A stretch of 64,000 nucleotides of DNA from JABWAM01 sp964653025 (GCA_964653025.1 CAZZBZ010000007.1:4558-68557); one strand, 5' to 3'. Shown: positions 24,820 to 33,751, counted from the first letter of the stretch. Notes: generated by a model from the letters alone, not told the origin. A program made the numbers and translations.

Positions 24820-24967
24820 GTCTGCGATGAACCCACCCCCAAGTCAGTCCCCCTCTGAAAACTCCACGACCCCCTCACCCCTCACGGGAGAAAAACTTTC
24901 AAACTCGCTCAAACTGCGGAACTTGGGTTAAAGCGGTTCCGTGGTCTCACCTCCCCTTCATTCCGAC

Positions 24968-25037
24968 TCTCCCCACGAGGGAGGTGTCTCCACCCCCTGC
25001 AGCCCGTTCGGGGTGGAGACAAAGGTTATGTCTGACC
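24968..25037. repeat. ~70-bp repeat, copy 1 (flanks URO-D/PhyH/AraC cassette)
   Basis: Contains the hairpin GTCTCCACCCC/GGGGTGGAGAC around a CTGCAGCCCGTTC loop. A second copy in the same orientation is at 28072-28144, sharing CCCCTG-C-GCCCGT, GGGGTG-AGA and the trailing GGTTATGTCT/GGTTGTGTCT. The remaining spacer from 24820 to 24967 shows nothing recognisable. Confidence 0.6.
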
Positions 25038-25043
25038 TTACCG

Positions 25044-26288
25044 TTAGCGATCGACTTCCTGGCGCGCGATTTCCACGGCACGGCGCACTTTCGCCAGATT
25101 TCCGTGGACGGTATACACATCGCGGATGATGATCTCGGCAAGGACGCCCCGCGTGGCGGCCAGCGTCTCGCGGATGTGGGCGGCCCACGCCTCTTCGTCG
25201 AGAACCTCGCTGACGCCTAGAAAGTTGGGGTCCGGTTTGCGCGAGAACACAATCTTGGTGCCGCGAAGCGCCTCGCCCATGAAGCGCTGGTCGGTCCAGC
25301 GGTTGACCGAAACCTTCTTGAGATGCGGCAGTTGGCGGATGTCCTCCCAGAAGGTGTGGGTTGGCTCGCAACAGCCGTAGTAGAGCAGACCAAACGGTTC
25401 GCAGACCTTCCGATAGTATGGAGCACAGAATTCGCGGAACTGCAAAGGGGAGATACCCACGGTTTCCTGGCTGTTGGAGGCACCCCACATGTCAGTGAGT
25501 CGTGCCGGGCCGGCCGCGGAGAGTTGAGTATTGAAGTTGAAGCTGGAGCCGAAGCTTTCCTGATTTTCGTTGTTCACGCAGAGCAACCCCTCGGCCTCGG
25601 CCCAGTGCATCACGCGCAGGGCATTGTCGCGAAGGTAGGCCATGAGACGATGAATACCGTCGGGGTTGTCGTACATGGCGAGGAAGAAGGCCTCCATCCC
25701 CATCAGCATGATCAGCCTCTGGGTGAGCATCGGGCTACCATAGACCCCGCTGCGGATCCGCACCGGCAACAGGTCGCCGAAGAGTTCCTCCAAGAAAGCT
25801 TTCCAAGCAACGGTCCGTTCCCGGTCCACGCGGCAGTTCGCAGGTTTCAGGAGGGCAAAGTCGCGATCCAAGTCCTGAAGAGGATGAATAAATTTGTAAC
25901 CAGTTTCGACCCCTTGGGAATCCTTGAGGCGCTCGGTCTCAACTGGAACACCGAACTCGTCAATCTCGGTGAACCACTGAATATCGAAGGTGTCGGGCAT
26001 CACCTTGTCGTCATCAATCAACTCGTGATTGCGCAGGTTTCGAAGCAACCTTCCCTCGATCGCGCGCCCAGTGGGCGAGACGCAACGTAAAATGCCTTCC
26101 GGTAGGAAGTCCCGTTTGAAGGTCCACGTTTCGATGACGACCGGGGGACGCGCGCCCGAGCGCCCATCATTCAGCGCATACCATGCTTGTTTGCGCTCCT
26201 GCATGACTGGGAGGGCAGCATATGCGGCCTGCCTCGCGGCAAGTGAGCGGAGAAAGGTACGTTCTTCCTGAGCAAGTTGCCAGTTCAT
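25044..26288 (-). CDS. URO-D-like methyltransferase/decarboxylase family protein
   Basis: 414 aa from ATG at 26288. Sequence pattern of a divergent URO-D superfamily member: AMYDNPDGIHRLMAYLRDNAL, FGLLYYGCCEPTHTFWEDIRQLPHLKKVSVNRW, FSRKPDPNFLG, and a long N-terminal helical region. GCCEPTH occupies the metal/active-site position seen as HCCGG in the paralogue at 21158. Such genes are frequent in PVC genomes next to oxygenases and AraC regulators, and their substrates are unknown. Lies 44 bp downstream of the PhyH gene on the same strand. Confidence 0.72.
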   Translation of the reverse strand: MNWQLAQEERTFLRSLAARQAAYAALPVMQERKQAWYALNDGRSGARPPVVIETWTFKRDFLPEGILRCVSPTGRAIEGRLLRNLRNHELIDDDKVMPDTFDIQWFTEIDEFGVPVETERLKDSQGVETGYKFIHPLQDLDRDFALLKPANCRVDRERTVAWKAFLEELFGDLLPVRIRSGVYGSPMLTQRLIMLMGMEAFFLAMYDNPDGIHRLMAYLRDNALRVMHWAEAEGLLCVNNENQESFGSSFNFNTQLSAAGPARLTDMWGASNSQETVGISPLQFREFCAPYYRKVCEPFGLLYYGCCEPTHTFWEDIRQLPHLKKVSVNRWTDQRFMGEALRGTKIVFSRKPDPNFLGVSEVLDEEAWAAHIRETLAATRGVLAEIIIRDVYTVHGNLAKVRRAVEIARQEVDR

Positions 26289-26332
26289 GGGGTCGAGTTC
26301 GTTCGAGAAGGGGTTTCCGTTCGTTCCGTCTC

Positions 26333-27163
26333 TCAGGTGCCAAAGACCGGGGCGGTGAACTCCTTGCCGCACGGTCCGCCGCCACCGCTCTCCTGCCGCA
26401 AGACCTCACTCCCCTCGAAATTGAAGAGGGGACGGTACCACTTGCTGATGTGGGTCGAGGTTTCGGACATGTAGTGGCAGATGAAGGATCGGCGCCACAT
26501 CGTCTTCGAGCGATTGGGCCCGGAACCGTGGATGAGGCTGCCGTTGAAGAATAGCGTATCGCCGGGGTGCAAATCGACGGGCATGGCTTTCATGCCTGCG
26601 GGAACGCGAACTAGATGCGTGGTGAAGCTCAGGCTTTCGTCAGCAATCTCCGGGCAGACGACTTCCATGTCTTGGGTGCCGGGGACCACCAGGAGCCCGC
26701 CATTCTCAGATACGGCAGGGTCGATCGCAGTCCATGCGGCGATGCAGGTATCCGGACGAACCTTCAGGTAGAAATTATCCTGGTGCAGGGCTTGGCCCCG
26801 GGAGCCCGGGGGCTTGAAGTAGAACATGCTTTGGGTCGCGATCGCCCGACATCCATACAGCCGTTCCAATATCGCGCCGACGCGGGGGTGGAGCATCATC
26901 CGCTTCGAGAGGGCGTCAAAGCGGTGCGGGTGCATCACGCGGGGAAACCGCTTCAGGGAATCGCGTGCGGCATCAGGGCCCGTGTCGGGTTCCCAATGGC
27001 CGGGAATGGGCTGTCCGGAAGCGGCGAGTTCGTCGAACCGGCGGCGGAGGGCGTCCACCTCTGCAGAATCAAACAGCGCACGCTTGATCAGGCAGCCTTC
27101 GCTTTTCCAGGATTTCAGGCCTTGCTCATCGACCGCAACTTCCGAGATAGGGGTCACGTTCAT
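26333..27163 (-). CDS. phytanoyl-CoA dioxygenase (PhyH) family oxygenase
   Basis: 276 aa from ATG at 27163. The Fe(II)/2-oxoglutarate facial triad is visible: HQDNFY (HxD, about residue 134) and the distal histidine in FNGSLIHGSGPNRS, with the 2OG-binding arginine downstream. Sequence around MFYFKPPGSRGQALHQD is typical PhyH. Likely hydroxylates a small organic substrate in the cytoplasm. Divergently transcribed from the AraC regulator, which probably controls it and the URO-D-like gene after it. Confidence 0.87.
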   Translation of the reverse strand: MNVTPISEVAVDEQGLKSWKSEGCLIKRALFDSAEVDALRRRFDELAASGQPIPGHWEPDTGPDAARDSLKRFPRVMHPHRFDALSKRMMLHPRVGAILERLYGCRAIATQSMFYFKPPGSRGQALHQDNFYLKVRPDTCIAAWTAIDPAVSENGGLLVVPGTQDMEVVCPEIADESLSFTTHLVRVPAGMKAMPVDLHPGDTLFFNGSLIHGSGPNRSKTMWRRSFICHYMSETSTHISKWYRPLFNFEGSEVLRQESGGGGPCGKEFTAPVFGT

Positions 27164-27264
27164 GGTGGTTCCAGTTTGCACCAGGCAACCTTTGACCGCA
27201 ATGGATGAGACAACCATTCGGATGGACAATTTTAGCGCGCTTGGTAGCGTACCTTTGAGCGGCC

Positions 27265-28056
27265 ATGTTCGGGAACCACCTTCAACTGAACGATAGCGGA
27301 CACTTCGTCGAGACCCCGGGGCATTTTATGGCCCGGCGGAAACCGATGGATTATCTGCTCATCTGGGTGTTGGCCGGTCGGGGTTTCGCAGAAACGGAAG
27401 GGAGGCGCCTCCCCGCAGGGCCGGGCCACCTCCTCTGCCTCCTGCCCGGCAAGCCGCACTCCTACGGGTCGGACCGCCTTCAGCCATGGGATATCCTGTG
27501 GGTCCACTTCGAGGGACCGCTTGCGAGGGAGTTTGTCGCCTCCATCCGCCGCTTTGGGGACACACGCGTTGACCTGGATCTTCACCCGGAACTGCGCGAC
27601 CGATGGATCGAACTCGTGGTTGCTCACGCCGCGGACGGTCCGGGATCCAAGGTGCGCTGCGATACGGCGCTCTGCGGTCTTCTCGGATTGGTTGTTTCCC
27701 GTCTCGAGGCGAATGCGCATCCCTCGGCGGTCATGGCACCCCTGGATGTCCACCGACTCCAAACGTACATTCACCACCATCTCAGGGAGCCACTCACATT
27801 AGCAACCCTGGCAAGGCAGGCCAATCTCTCCCCGACACACTTCGCGCGCGTATTCAAGAGACAGTTTGCCGTGAGTCCAATGCACTTCGTGACCCAGAAG
27901 CGGATCGCCCTCGCATGCTCGCTATTGAAGGAAACCACGATGCCCCTCAAGGAAATCAGCCCGGCGGTGGGATATGCCGACCCGTACTACGGTTCCCGGG
28001 TCTTTAAGAAAGTAATGGGGGTCAGCCCGATGCACTACCGGGTGCGTATCAAGTGA
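27265..28056 (+). CDS. AraC-family transcriptional regulator
   Basis: 263 aa. N-terminal cupin-like sensing domain (about 1-130; LLIWVLAGRGFAETEGRRL, PGHLLCLLPGKPHSYG) and a C-terminal double helix-turn-helix (LTLATLARQANLSPTHFARVF, MPLKEISPAVGYADPYYGSR). The cupin region implies sugar-like or small-acid effectors. It diverges from the PhyH gene across a 101-bp promoter region (27164-27264) and is the probable regulator of the cassette. Confidence 0.9.
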   Translation: MFGNHLQLNDSGHFVETPGHFMARRKPMDYLLIWVLAGRGFAETEGRRLPAGPGHLLCLLPGKPHSYGSDRLQPWDILWVHFEGPLAREFVASIRRFGDTRVDLDLHPELRDRWIELVVAHAADGPGSKVRCDTALCGLLGLVVSRLEANAHPSAVMAPLDVHRLQTYIHHHLREPLTLATLARQANLSPTHFARVFKRQFAVSPMHFVTQKRIALACSLLKETTMPLKEISPAVGYADPYYGSRVFKKVMGVSPMHYRVRIK

Positions 28057-28071
28057 TCGTCGATCCCTCGT

Positions 28072-28144
28072 CCCTCCCCCGTGGGAGAGGAGTCTCCGCC
28101 CCCTGCCGCCCGTCTGGGGTGAAGATGGGGGTTGTGTCTCAACC
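28072..28144. repeat. ~70-bp repeat, copy 2 (flanks URO-D/PhyH/AraC cassette)
   Basis: Direct-orientation partner of 24968-25037, roughly four bases in five alike: GTCTCCGCCCCCTGCCGCCC, then GTCTGGGGTGAAGA, then GGTTGTGTCTCAACC. It begins 15 bp after the AraC stop. The hairpin is less perfect than in copy 1. Confidence 0.6.
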
Positions 28145-28351
28145 CTTCACCAGCGGCGAGGGCAATCCCCCCGGTGTGACGGGCTGGTACCCCATCTTCA
28201 ACACCGCCTCGATATACAGCTCGCGCGGCATCGTGTTCATGGAACCCGACCTCCGATAGCGATTGCAGCACAGACTGATAAACTGCAATCGCCTCTCCAC
28301 ATCCTCGTCGCGATCCAACTTCAACAAGGACCGCGAGATCCCCGCAACTCA
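28139..28351 (-). pseudogene. remnant C-terminal reading frame, not recognised
   Basis: A minus-strand frame ending GMNTMPRELYIEAVLKMGYQP-like (residues MNTMPRELYIEAVLKMGYQP near its end) and PVTPGGLPSPLVKG reads like the carboxy end of a larger protein. It opens upstream without a convincing start (V-A-G-I-S-R-S-L-L-K-L-D). No homologous body is found upstream before aroB. I do not recognise the family. The rest of the 28057-28393 interval holds only the repeat copy. Confidence 0.35.
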
Positions 28352-28393
28352 AGACATTGGGGATTGCCGTTTCAGGAGTTCTGAACTCCGAAC

Positions 28394-29503
28394 CTATCGA
28401 ACGGTACAACCCAAGCCAACCATAGCCGAGCGGATCGCCCCGGGGGGAACCGTCATGCCGGTGACCACTCGCCCGATGCACTTCGCGAGGACAAAACGGG
28501 GCCGTCCTCCTGCCGCCTTCTTGTCGAGGCGCAGCGCCGCGAGGGCCCCCGTGATCGGGCAACGCCGGGCCACACCCGCGAGGCGGACCGGCAACCCCAG
28601 CCGCTCGATCAGGGAGACGATCCTCCCCGCATCCCGCTCGGGTAACCCTGCAAACCGCCGTGAGAGTTCCGTGGCCGCAACCATGCCGAGGGCCACGGCC
28701 TCACCGTGGACGAGCGCGCCGTAGCGCGTCGCCGCCTCGATCGCGTGGCCGAGCGTGTGGCCGAAGTTCAGCGTGGCACGGAGGCCCTTCGTCTCTCGCT
28801 CATCGAGGGAGACGACCCGTGCCTTGATCGCCGCACAGCGCGCGATAATCCAGCGCAGCTCGGAAGGCTTGCGGGCAAGCACCACTCCAACCCGTTCCTC
28901 CAGTCGACGAAAGAGGACGGGGTCGGCGATGATCCCGTACTTCACGACCTCGGCCAACCCAGCACAAAACTCCCGCTCGGGCAGGGTCCTGAGCACGGAG
29001 GGGTCGGCAACCACGAGGCAGGGTTGGTGAAAAGCGCCCACAAGATTCTTGCCCACGGGCAGGTTGATGCCGGTCTTGCCCCCAATGGAGGAGTCCACCT
29101 GGGCCATGAGCGTGGTCGGCACCTGGATGACCCGGATCCCCCGCAGATGGGTGGCTGCGAAGAATCCGACCGCATCCCCGATCACTCCCCCGCCGATGGC
29201 GACCACCACCGACTGGCGATCCAGGCCCCGTCGTGTGCCGGCCGCCCAGAGCCGCTGGAGCGTGGGAACGTCCTTGGTCGCCTCGCCGCCGGGAAGGAGT
29301 TCCATCCCGACGCAGCGCACCCCGAGGGCGCGCGCCGTGGCTCGCCCCAAGCGAGCGAGGCGATGGTCGGCCACCACGAGAAAGCGCGTGGAGGAAGAGA
29401 TCCCGCGGAGGCAACGGAGCCAGGCCGAGGGAAGCAGCCCCTCTCCGACAAGAATTTCGTGGGAGCGCACGCCCAGACGGACTGGAATAGAGATGGTCGG
29501 CAC
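28394..29503 (-). CDS. aroB: 3-dehydroquinate synthase
   Basis: 369 aa from a GTG at 29503 (a TTG at 29539 would add 12 residues). NAD-binding and zinc motifs of AroB are present: VVAIGGGVIGDAVGFFAATHLRG, VPTTLMAQVDSSIGGKTGIN, GLAEVVKYGI, and the zinc histidines in NFGHTLGHAIE and HGEAVALGM. It catalyses step 2 of the shikimate pathway. It is far from aroK (42093-42617). Diverges from the phosphorylase gene. Confidence 0.94.
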   Translation of the reverse strand: MPTISIPVRLGVRSHEILVGEGLLPSAWLRCLRGISSSTRFLVVADHRLARLGRATARALGVRCVGMELLPGGEATKDVPTLQRLWAAGTRRGLDRQSVVVAIGGGVIGDAVGFFAATHLRGIRVIQVPTTLMAQVDSSIGGKTGINLPVGKNLVGAFHQPCLVVADPSVLRTLPEREFCAGLAEVVKYGIIADPVLFRRLEERVGVVLARKPSELRWIIARCAAIKARVVSLDERETKGLRATLNFGHTLGHAIEAATRYGALVHGEAVALGMVAATELSRRFAGLPERDAGRIVSLIERLGLPVRLAGVARRCPITGALAALRLDKKAAGGRPRFVLAKCIGRVVTGMTVPPGAIRSAMVGLGCTVR

Positions 29504-29636
29504 AGACCGAAGAAAAGCCCGCCGGGGCTCGCGCAACAAGGCGGAAAACAGGACGCATTTGTCAGGCTTGCCCGGAAGGAATAGGCTTGCCGCTGCCGAA
29601 CGCAGACCGAATTATCCCCCGCACCCCAATTCCCCC

Positions 29637-32204
29637 ATGCCAAACTTCTTCCGATTCTCGGTCGTCCCGAACCTTCCCCCGCGCCTCGAACCGCTGCGGG
29701 AGCTGGCCTTCAACCTCTGGTTCAGCTGGGAGCCGGATGCCACGGCACTTTTCCGCGACCTCGATCCCGAGCTCTGGGAGCGCTGCTACCACAACCCGGT
29801 GCGCCTCCTGCAACGCGTGCGCCAGGCGCGCCTTCTGGAGACGGCCCGCGACGAATCGTTCCTCGCGCGGCTGGACGACGTGAGGGCACGCCTCGCCGCC
29901 TACCTCGGGGAAAAGGAGACCTGCCACGCAAAGAACTGGGCAGGCAAACTGCTCCATCCGGTCGCCTACTTCTCGGCAGAGTTCGGACTCCACGAATCCG
30001 TGCCCAACTACTCGGGTGGCCTCGGCATCCTCGCCGGCGACCACTGCAAGACGGCAAGCGACCTCGGGATCCCATTCGTGGCCGTCGGGCTGCTCTACCG
30101 ACACGGCTACTTCCGTCAGAGGCTGACCCGGGAGGGATGGCAGGAAGCCATCGCGATGGACGTGGCGTTCAACGAACTCCCCATCCGCGAGGTGCGCCGC
30201 CCGGATGGAACGCCCGTGGTCGTGGACGTTCGCATTTTGGGGCGCCGCGTCGCGATCAAGGCCTGGGAGGTCCGCGTGGGACGGATCCCGCTTTTCCTCC
30301 TCGACACGGACCTCGGGGAGAACGCTGAAGAGGACCGCCGTATCACTGCCGAACTCTATGGCGGCGATGTCGAGATGCGGATCCGCCAGGAGATCGTGCT
30401 CGGCATCGGGGGAGTTCGCGCCCTCGACGCCATGGGAATCTCGCCCTCGGTCTTCCACATGAACGAGGGGCATGCCGCCTTCCTCGGCCTCGAGCGCATC
30501 CGCCTCCTCATGCACAAGGAGAAGGTGGATTTCTACCCGGCCTTGCAGGTTACCGCAGCCTCCAACGTGTTCACCACCCACACCCCCGTGGCCGCGGGGA
30601 ACGACGCCTTCAGCCCGGAGATGATGCACCGCTACTTCGACCCGTTCGTGCGCGAGCTCCGCATCGGCTTCGACGAGTTTTTGGTTTACGGGCGCGCCTG
30701 GAACCACCAGCCCCACGACCCTTTCAGCATGACAATCCTCGCGCTGCGCACCTCCCGCCGATGCAACGGCGTGAGCCGCATCCACGGGCGGGTGTCGCGC
30801 GCGATGTGGACCAGCGTCTGGCCGGAGGCACCCGTCCAGGAAGTTCCCATCGGCTCGGTGACGAATGGGATCCACATCCAGACCTGGCTCGCGCCGGAGA
30901 TGCGCGCGCTCTACGACCGCTGCTTTGGCAAGGACTGGCAGTACCGCATCAACGACACCGAGATGTGGCGCCGCGTGAGCGACATCACCGACGAGGACCT
31001 CTGGAACACGCACTCCCTGCTCAAGCGCCGCCTCGTGGACTTCGTCCGCCAGCGCGCCAGGGACGTGCGCTTGCGGCTCGGCGAGCCGCCGGACCGGGTC
31101 CGCGCCGCGGGCACGCTGCTGGACCCCGAGGTGCTAACCCTCGGCTTCGCACGCCGTTTCGCCACCTACAAACGCGCCGCGCTGCTCTTCCAGGACCTCG
31201 ATCGCCTCAAGGCGCTCATCCACCGCCCGGATCGCCCCGTGCAGATCGTGATGGCCGGCAAGGCGCACCCGCAGGACGAGGCCGGCAAGCGCCTCATCCA
31301 GCAGATCGTGCAGCTTTCCCAGAAGCCCGAGTTCGAGGGAAAAATCGTGTTCGTGGAGGACTACGACAGCAATGTCGCACGCCACCTGCTGCAGGGCGTG
31401 GACGTATGGCTGAACACCCCGCTCCGCCCCATGGAAGCCAGCGGCACGAGCGGCCAAAAGGCCCCGCCCAACGGGGTGGTGAATCTCAGCGTCCTCGATG
31501 GCTGGTGGGCCGAGGGCTACAACGGCAAGAACGGCTGGGCGATTGGCGCCGAGATCGAGGAAGGATCCCCGCAGATCCAGGACGAGGTGGACACCGCCTC
31601 GCTCTACAACATCCTTGATCGCCAGGTGGTGCCCCTCTACTACGCGAAACCGGATGGGCGCCTCCCTCTCGCCTGGATCAACCTCATGCGCGAGTCCATC
31701 CGCTCCGTCTGCCCGGTGTTCAACACCTGGCGCATGGTCCAGGAATACACGGAACGCTGCTACGTCCCCGCCTCCGAGCACGGCGCGCGACTCCACGCCA
31801 ACGGCTTCAAGGAAGCCTGCGATCTCGCCAACTGGAAGGAGGAGATTCGGAAAGCATGGCACGCGGTCACGGTGCGCGAGGTGGTCTGTGGTCACCCGAA
31901 GCCCTACGAGGTCCTCGTCGGGGAGCAGATTCCGATCCGCGCGCGTGTTTCACTCGGGCGCATCGACCCGGAGCACGTCCTCGTGGAGGTCTACCTCGGC
32001 GAGTCGGACAACGGGGAGATCCACCATCCCTTCACGGTCCAACTCCGACTCGAGAAGGACGGAGGGGACAACACCCATTGGTATGCCGGCGAGGTCGAGG
32101 CCCGCGAGAGCGGCGCCTACGGCTTCAACGTGCGGCTCATGCCCACCCACCCCAACCTCGTGCAGAAACACGAGCTCCGCCTAGTGGCCTGGGGAAAGGC
32201 CTGA
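29637..32204 (+). CDS. glgP: alpha-glucan phosphorylase (GT35)
   Basis: 855 aa. It belongs to the archaeal/bacterial alpha-glucan phosphorylase branch (maltodextrin/glycogen phosphorylase without the long animal N-domain). VAYFSAEFGLHESVPNYSGG and LAGDHCKTASDLG near the start, FTTHTPVAAGNDAF, VTNGIHIQTWLAPEM, and the PLP-lysine region EASGTSGQKAPPNGVVNLSV near residue 600. The C-terminal 130 residues are an added beta-rich domain as in this branch. Releases glucose-1-phosphate from storage glucan in the cytoplasm. Confidence 0.93.
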   Translation: MPNFFRFSVVPNLPPRLEPLRELAFNLWFSWEPDATALFRDLDPELWERCYHNPVRLLQRVRQARLLETARDESFLARLDDVRARLAAYLGEKETCHAKNWAGKLLHPVAYFSAEFGLHESVPNYSGGLGILAGDHCKTASDLGIPFVAVGLLYRHGYFRQRLTREGWQEAIAMDVAFNELPIREVRRPDGTPVVVDVRILGRRVAIKAWEVRVGRIPLFLLDTDLGENAEEDRRITAELYGGDVEMRIRQEIVLGIGGVRALDAMGISPSVFHMNEGHAAFLGLERIRLLMHKEKVDFYPALQVTAASNVFTTHTPVAAGNDAFSPEMMHRYFDPFVRELRIGFDEFLVYGRAWNHQPHDPFSMTILALRTSRRCNGVSRIHGRVSRAMWTSVWPEAPVQEVPIGSVTNGIHIQTWLAPEMRALYDRCFGKDWQYRINDTEMWRRVSDITDEDLWNTHSLLKRRLVDFVRQRARDVRLRLGEPPDRVRAAGTLLDPEVLTLGFARRFATYKRAALLFQDLDRLKALIHRPDRPVQIVMAGKAHPQDEAGKRLIQQIVQLSQKPEFEGKIVFVEDYDSNVARHLLQGVDVWLNTPLRPMEASGTSGQKAPPNGVVNLSVLDGWWAEGYNGKNGWAIGAEIEEGSPQIQDEVDTASLYNILDRQVVPLYYAKPDGRLPLAWINLMRESIRSVCPVFNTWRMVQEYTERCYVPASEHGARLHANGFKEACDLANWKEEIRKAWHAVTVREVVCGHPKPYEVLVGEQIPIRARVSLGRIDPEHVLVEVYLGESDNGEIHHPFTVQLRLEKDGGDNTHWYAGEVEARESGAYGFNVRLMPTHPNLVQKHELRLVAWGKA

Positions 32205-32224
32205 TCCGATGGCCGCTGACCCAA

Positions 32225-32300
32225 GGCGTTTCCTCTTGTAGTCGGGGTCGCCGCTCCCGTCTTCAAACCACGGTCAACGGACGCGGCTACATTTCTGTTT
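32225..32300. repeat. degraded CTGTAG-type hairpin repeat
   Basis: TCTTGTAGTCGGGGTCGCCG aligns with the unit at 19330 (TTCTGTAGACGGGGTCGATG); a CGGG/CCCG hairpin and the closing GCGGCTAC are retained. It fills the gap between the convergent phosphorylase and BMC genes. Confidence 0.5.
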
Positions 32301-32317
32301 CACGGGCAACAGAAAAA

Positions 32318-33580
32318 TCAGCCGTACTTCCGTGTCAGCCGGTCGCGGTGGTAGGTGGCGCGCTGCGCAGCATCCATCTTCGCGAAGTCGGGTTTCCCGC
32401 AGGGGAGCGTGGGCGATGCGCCTGCCGCAGGCTTCACCCCACCGGCGCGAGTCGCGGAGCCCGATAATTTGCGGCCGACCCCCGTGACGCGCACAGTCCC
32501 ACTGCCTCCTCCGTAGCTCATCGCGGAATCGGTGGTCTCGAGGTCCTTCTCAAGCGAGAGCTTCGGCTTGATGCCCATTTTCCCGAGCAGGTCGTGGTAG
32601 GCACGGACCGCCTCCTCGGGGGTGACCCGCCCATCCGTGATGAGTCGCAGCATCTCGATGAAGCCAAGCTGATGCTCGGCGTTGTTGATCTTTCGGCCGA
32701 AGAGCGCCACGCGGGCGCCGTACTTCTGCGCGTCGTGGATGAGCTTGAAGGCGTCATAGGTCGTCCCGGCGCTTCCGCCAAGAATGCCGACGACAAGGTT
32801 TGAGTCGTACTGTGCGAGTTCTTCCATGAACCGCGGGCCATGATAGACGATCTTGAGGAAGGCCGGGCGCCCCGACTCGGTCACCCCCGCAAGGCTTCGG
32901 ATAATCTGGTCGTTGATGAACTCCCCGAGTTTCTCGGGGGGAATGCCGCTGGAGACATTCGGATCGAACACCTCGAGGAAGTAGCGGAATTTTTTCCGCT
33001 CCGCCTCCTCGCGGAACTCCTTGAAGGCGCGCAGGGTGGCCATGTCCTCATCGAGGCGGTTGGTGAAGGTCGCCGAGTAGAGCCCGAGGTTCGCTCCCGG
33101 GAACTCCCCGCTCGTGCGGTCACACTCGATCTTGCCGCACTGGATGTGGTCGATCGTCGCCGAGCGAAATGGGCGGGAGGGCTCCTTGACATAGGTGCCG
33201 TTGCGGATCGCCCAGATGTCGGTGGTGTCGTTGGCGCGCGCCGAGGGAGTCACTCGCGAGTCCTTGAAGAGCCCCTCCTTGATCGCGAGCTTCTCGGTGA
33301 CCGAGGCCGACATGAGCATAATGTCCACGATCCCCTGCTTCGTCACCTCACGGATGATGTCGAGAAACTCGGGCAGGTTGCGGTGGCCGTATTCCTCGCG
33401 GGTCCAGACCTCGGGAGAGAACTGCGCCGCACGCATCCCCTTCGAGGCGAGGTAATGACGCGGCCCGGGAGCGCGCACGCCGAACGCCATGTCGGCATCC
33501 TTCGCGTCGGCAATGATAAACTCCCTTGAGGAGGGATTCGCACGGATGTTTTTCAGTTTCTGGTCGAGGGATTTGATCAT
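32318..33580 (-). CDS. BMC-locus protein of unknown reaction with C-terminal encapsulation-type tail
   Basis: 420 aa, last gene of the microcompartment operon. The main body (1-350) alternates helices and strands in a way that suggests an aldolase-like (beta/alpha)8 barrel: DSNLVVGILGGSAGTTYDAF, ARVALFGRKINNAEHQLGFI. I cannot assign a family reaction. After a Gly/Ser/Ala/Pro-rich linker (about 355-393) the protein ends in an amphipathic helix (DFAKMDAAQRATYHRDRLTR, 398-417), the form of a BMC encapsulation peptide. The tail plus location suggest a core enzyme. Separated from the aldolase gene by two heptad-repeat tracts. Confidence 0.8.
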   Translation of the reverse strand: MIKSLDQKLKNIRANPSSREFIIADAKDADMAFGVRAPGPRHYLASKGMRAAQFSPEVWTREEYGHRNLPEFLDIIREVTKQGIVDIMLMSASVTEKLAIKEGLFKDSRVTPSARANDTTDIWAIRNGTYVKEPSRPFRSATIDHIQCGKIECDRTSGEFPGANLGLYSATFTNRLDEDMATLRAFKEFREEAERKKFRYFLEVFDPNVSSGIPPEKLGEFINDQIIRSLAGVTESGRPAFLKIVYHGPRFMEELAQYDSNLVVGILGGSAGTTYDAFKLIHDAQKYGARVALFGRKINNAEHQLGFIEMLRLITDGRVTPEEAVRAYHDLLGKMGIKPKLSLEKDLETTDSAMSYGGGSGTVRVTGVGRKLSGSATRAGGVKPAAGASPTLPCGKPDFAKMDAAQRATYHRDRLTRKYG

Positions 33581-33595
33581 GGGAGAGGAAGAGGA

Positions 33596-33644
33596 GGTTA
33601 GAAGTTAGAAGCTGGAAGCTTGAAGTCTGAACTGAGAAGGAGGG
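33596..33644. repeat. heptad-repeat tract b
   Basis: Seven 7-nt units with consensus AGnnnGA: GGTTAGA, AGTTAGA, AGCTGGA, AGCTTGA, AGTCTGA, ACTGAGA, AGGAGGG. It lies immediately upstream (minus strand) of the 420-aa gene. Confidence 0.75.
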
Positions 33645-33713
33645 AGAGGAAATCATTACACGCTGGCATCACCGCGTAGCGGCGCGGTCCGGAACGTCCC
33701 TTTCTTACTCCGC

Positions 33714-33748
33714 CTTCCAGATTCCAGCTTCGATCTTCCAACTTCATT
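33714..33748. repeat. heptad-repeat tract c
   Basis: Five units with consensus CTTCnAn: CTTCCAG, ATTCCAG, CTTCGAT, CTTCCAA, CTTCATT. It lies just after the aldolase stop codon. Between tracts b and c (33645-33713) nothing is recognised. Confidence 0.7.
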
Positions 33749-33751
33749 TCT

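Noticed and set aside
29562..31013. 483-codon open frame antisense to the glucan phosphorylase
   Set aside because: Shadow frame of a well-conserved GT35 enzyme.
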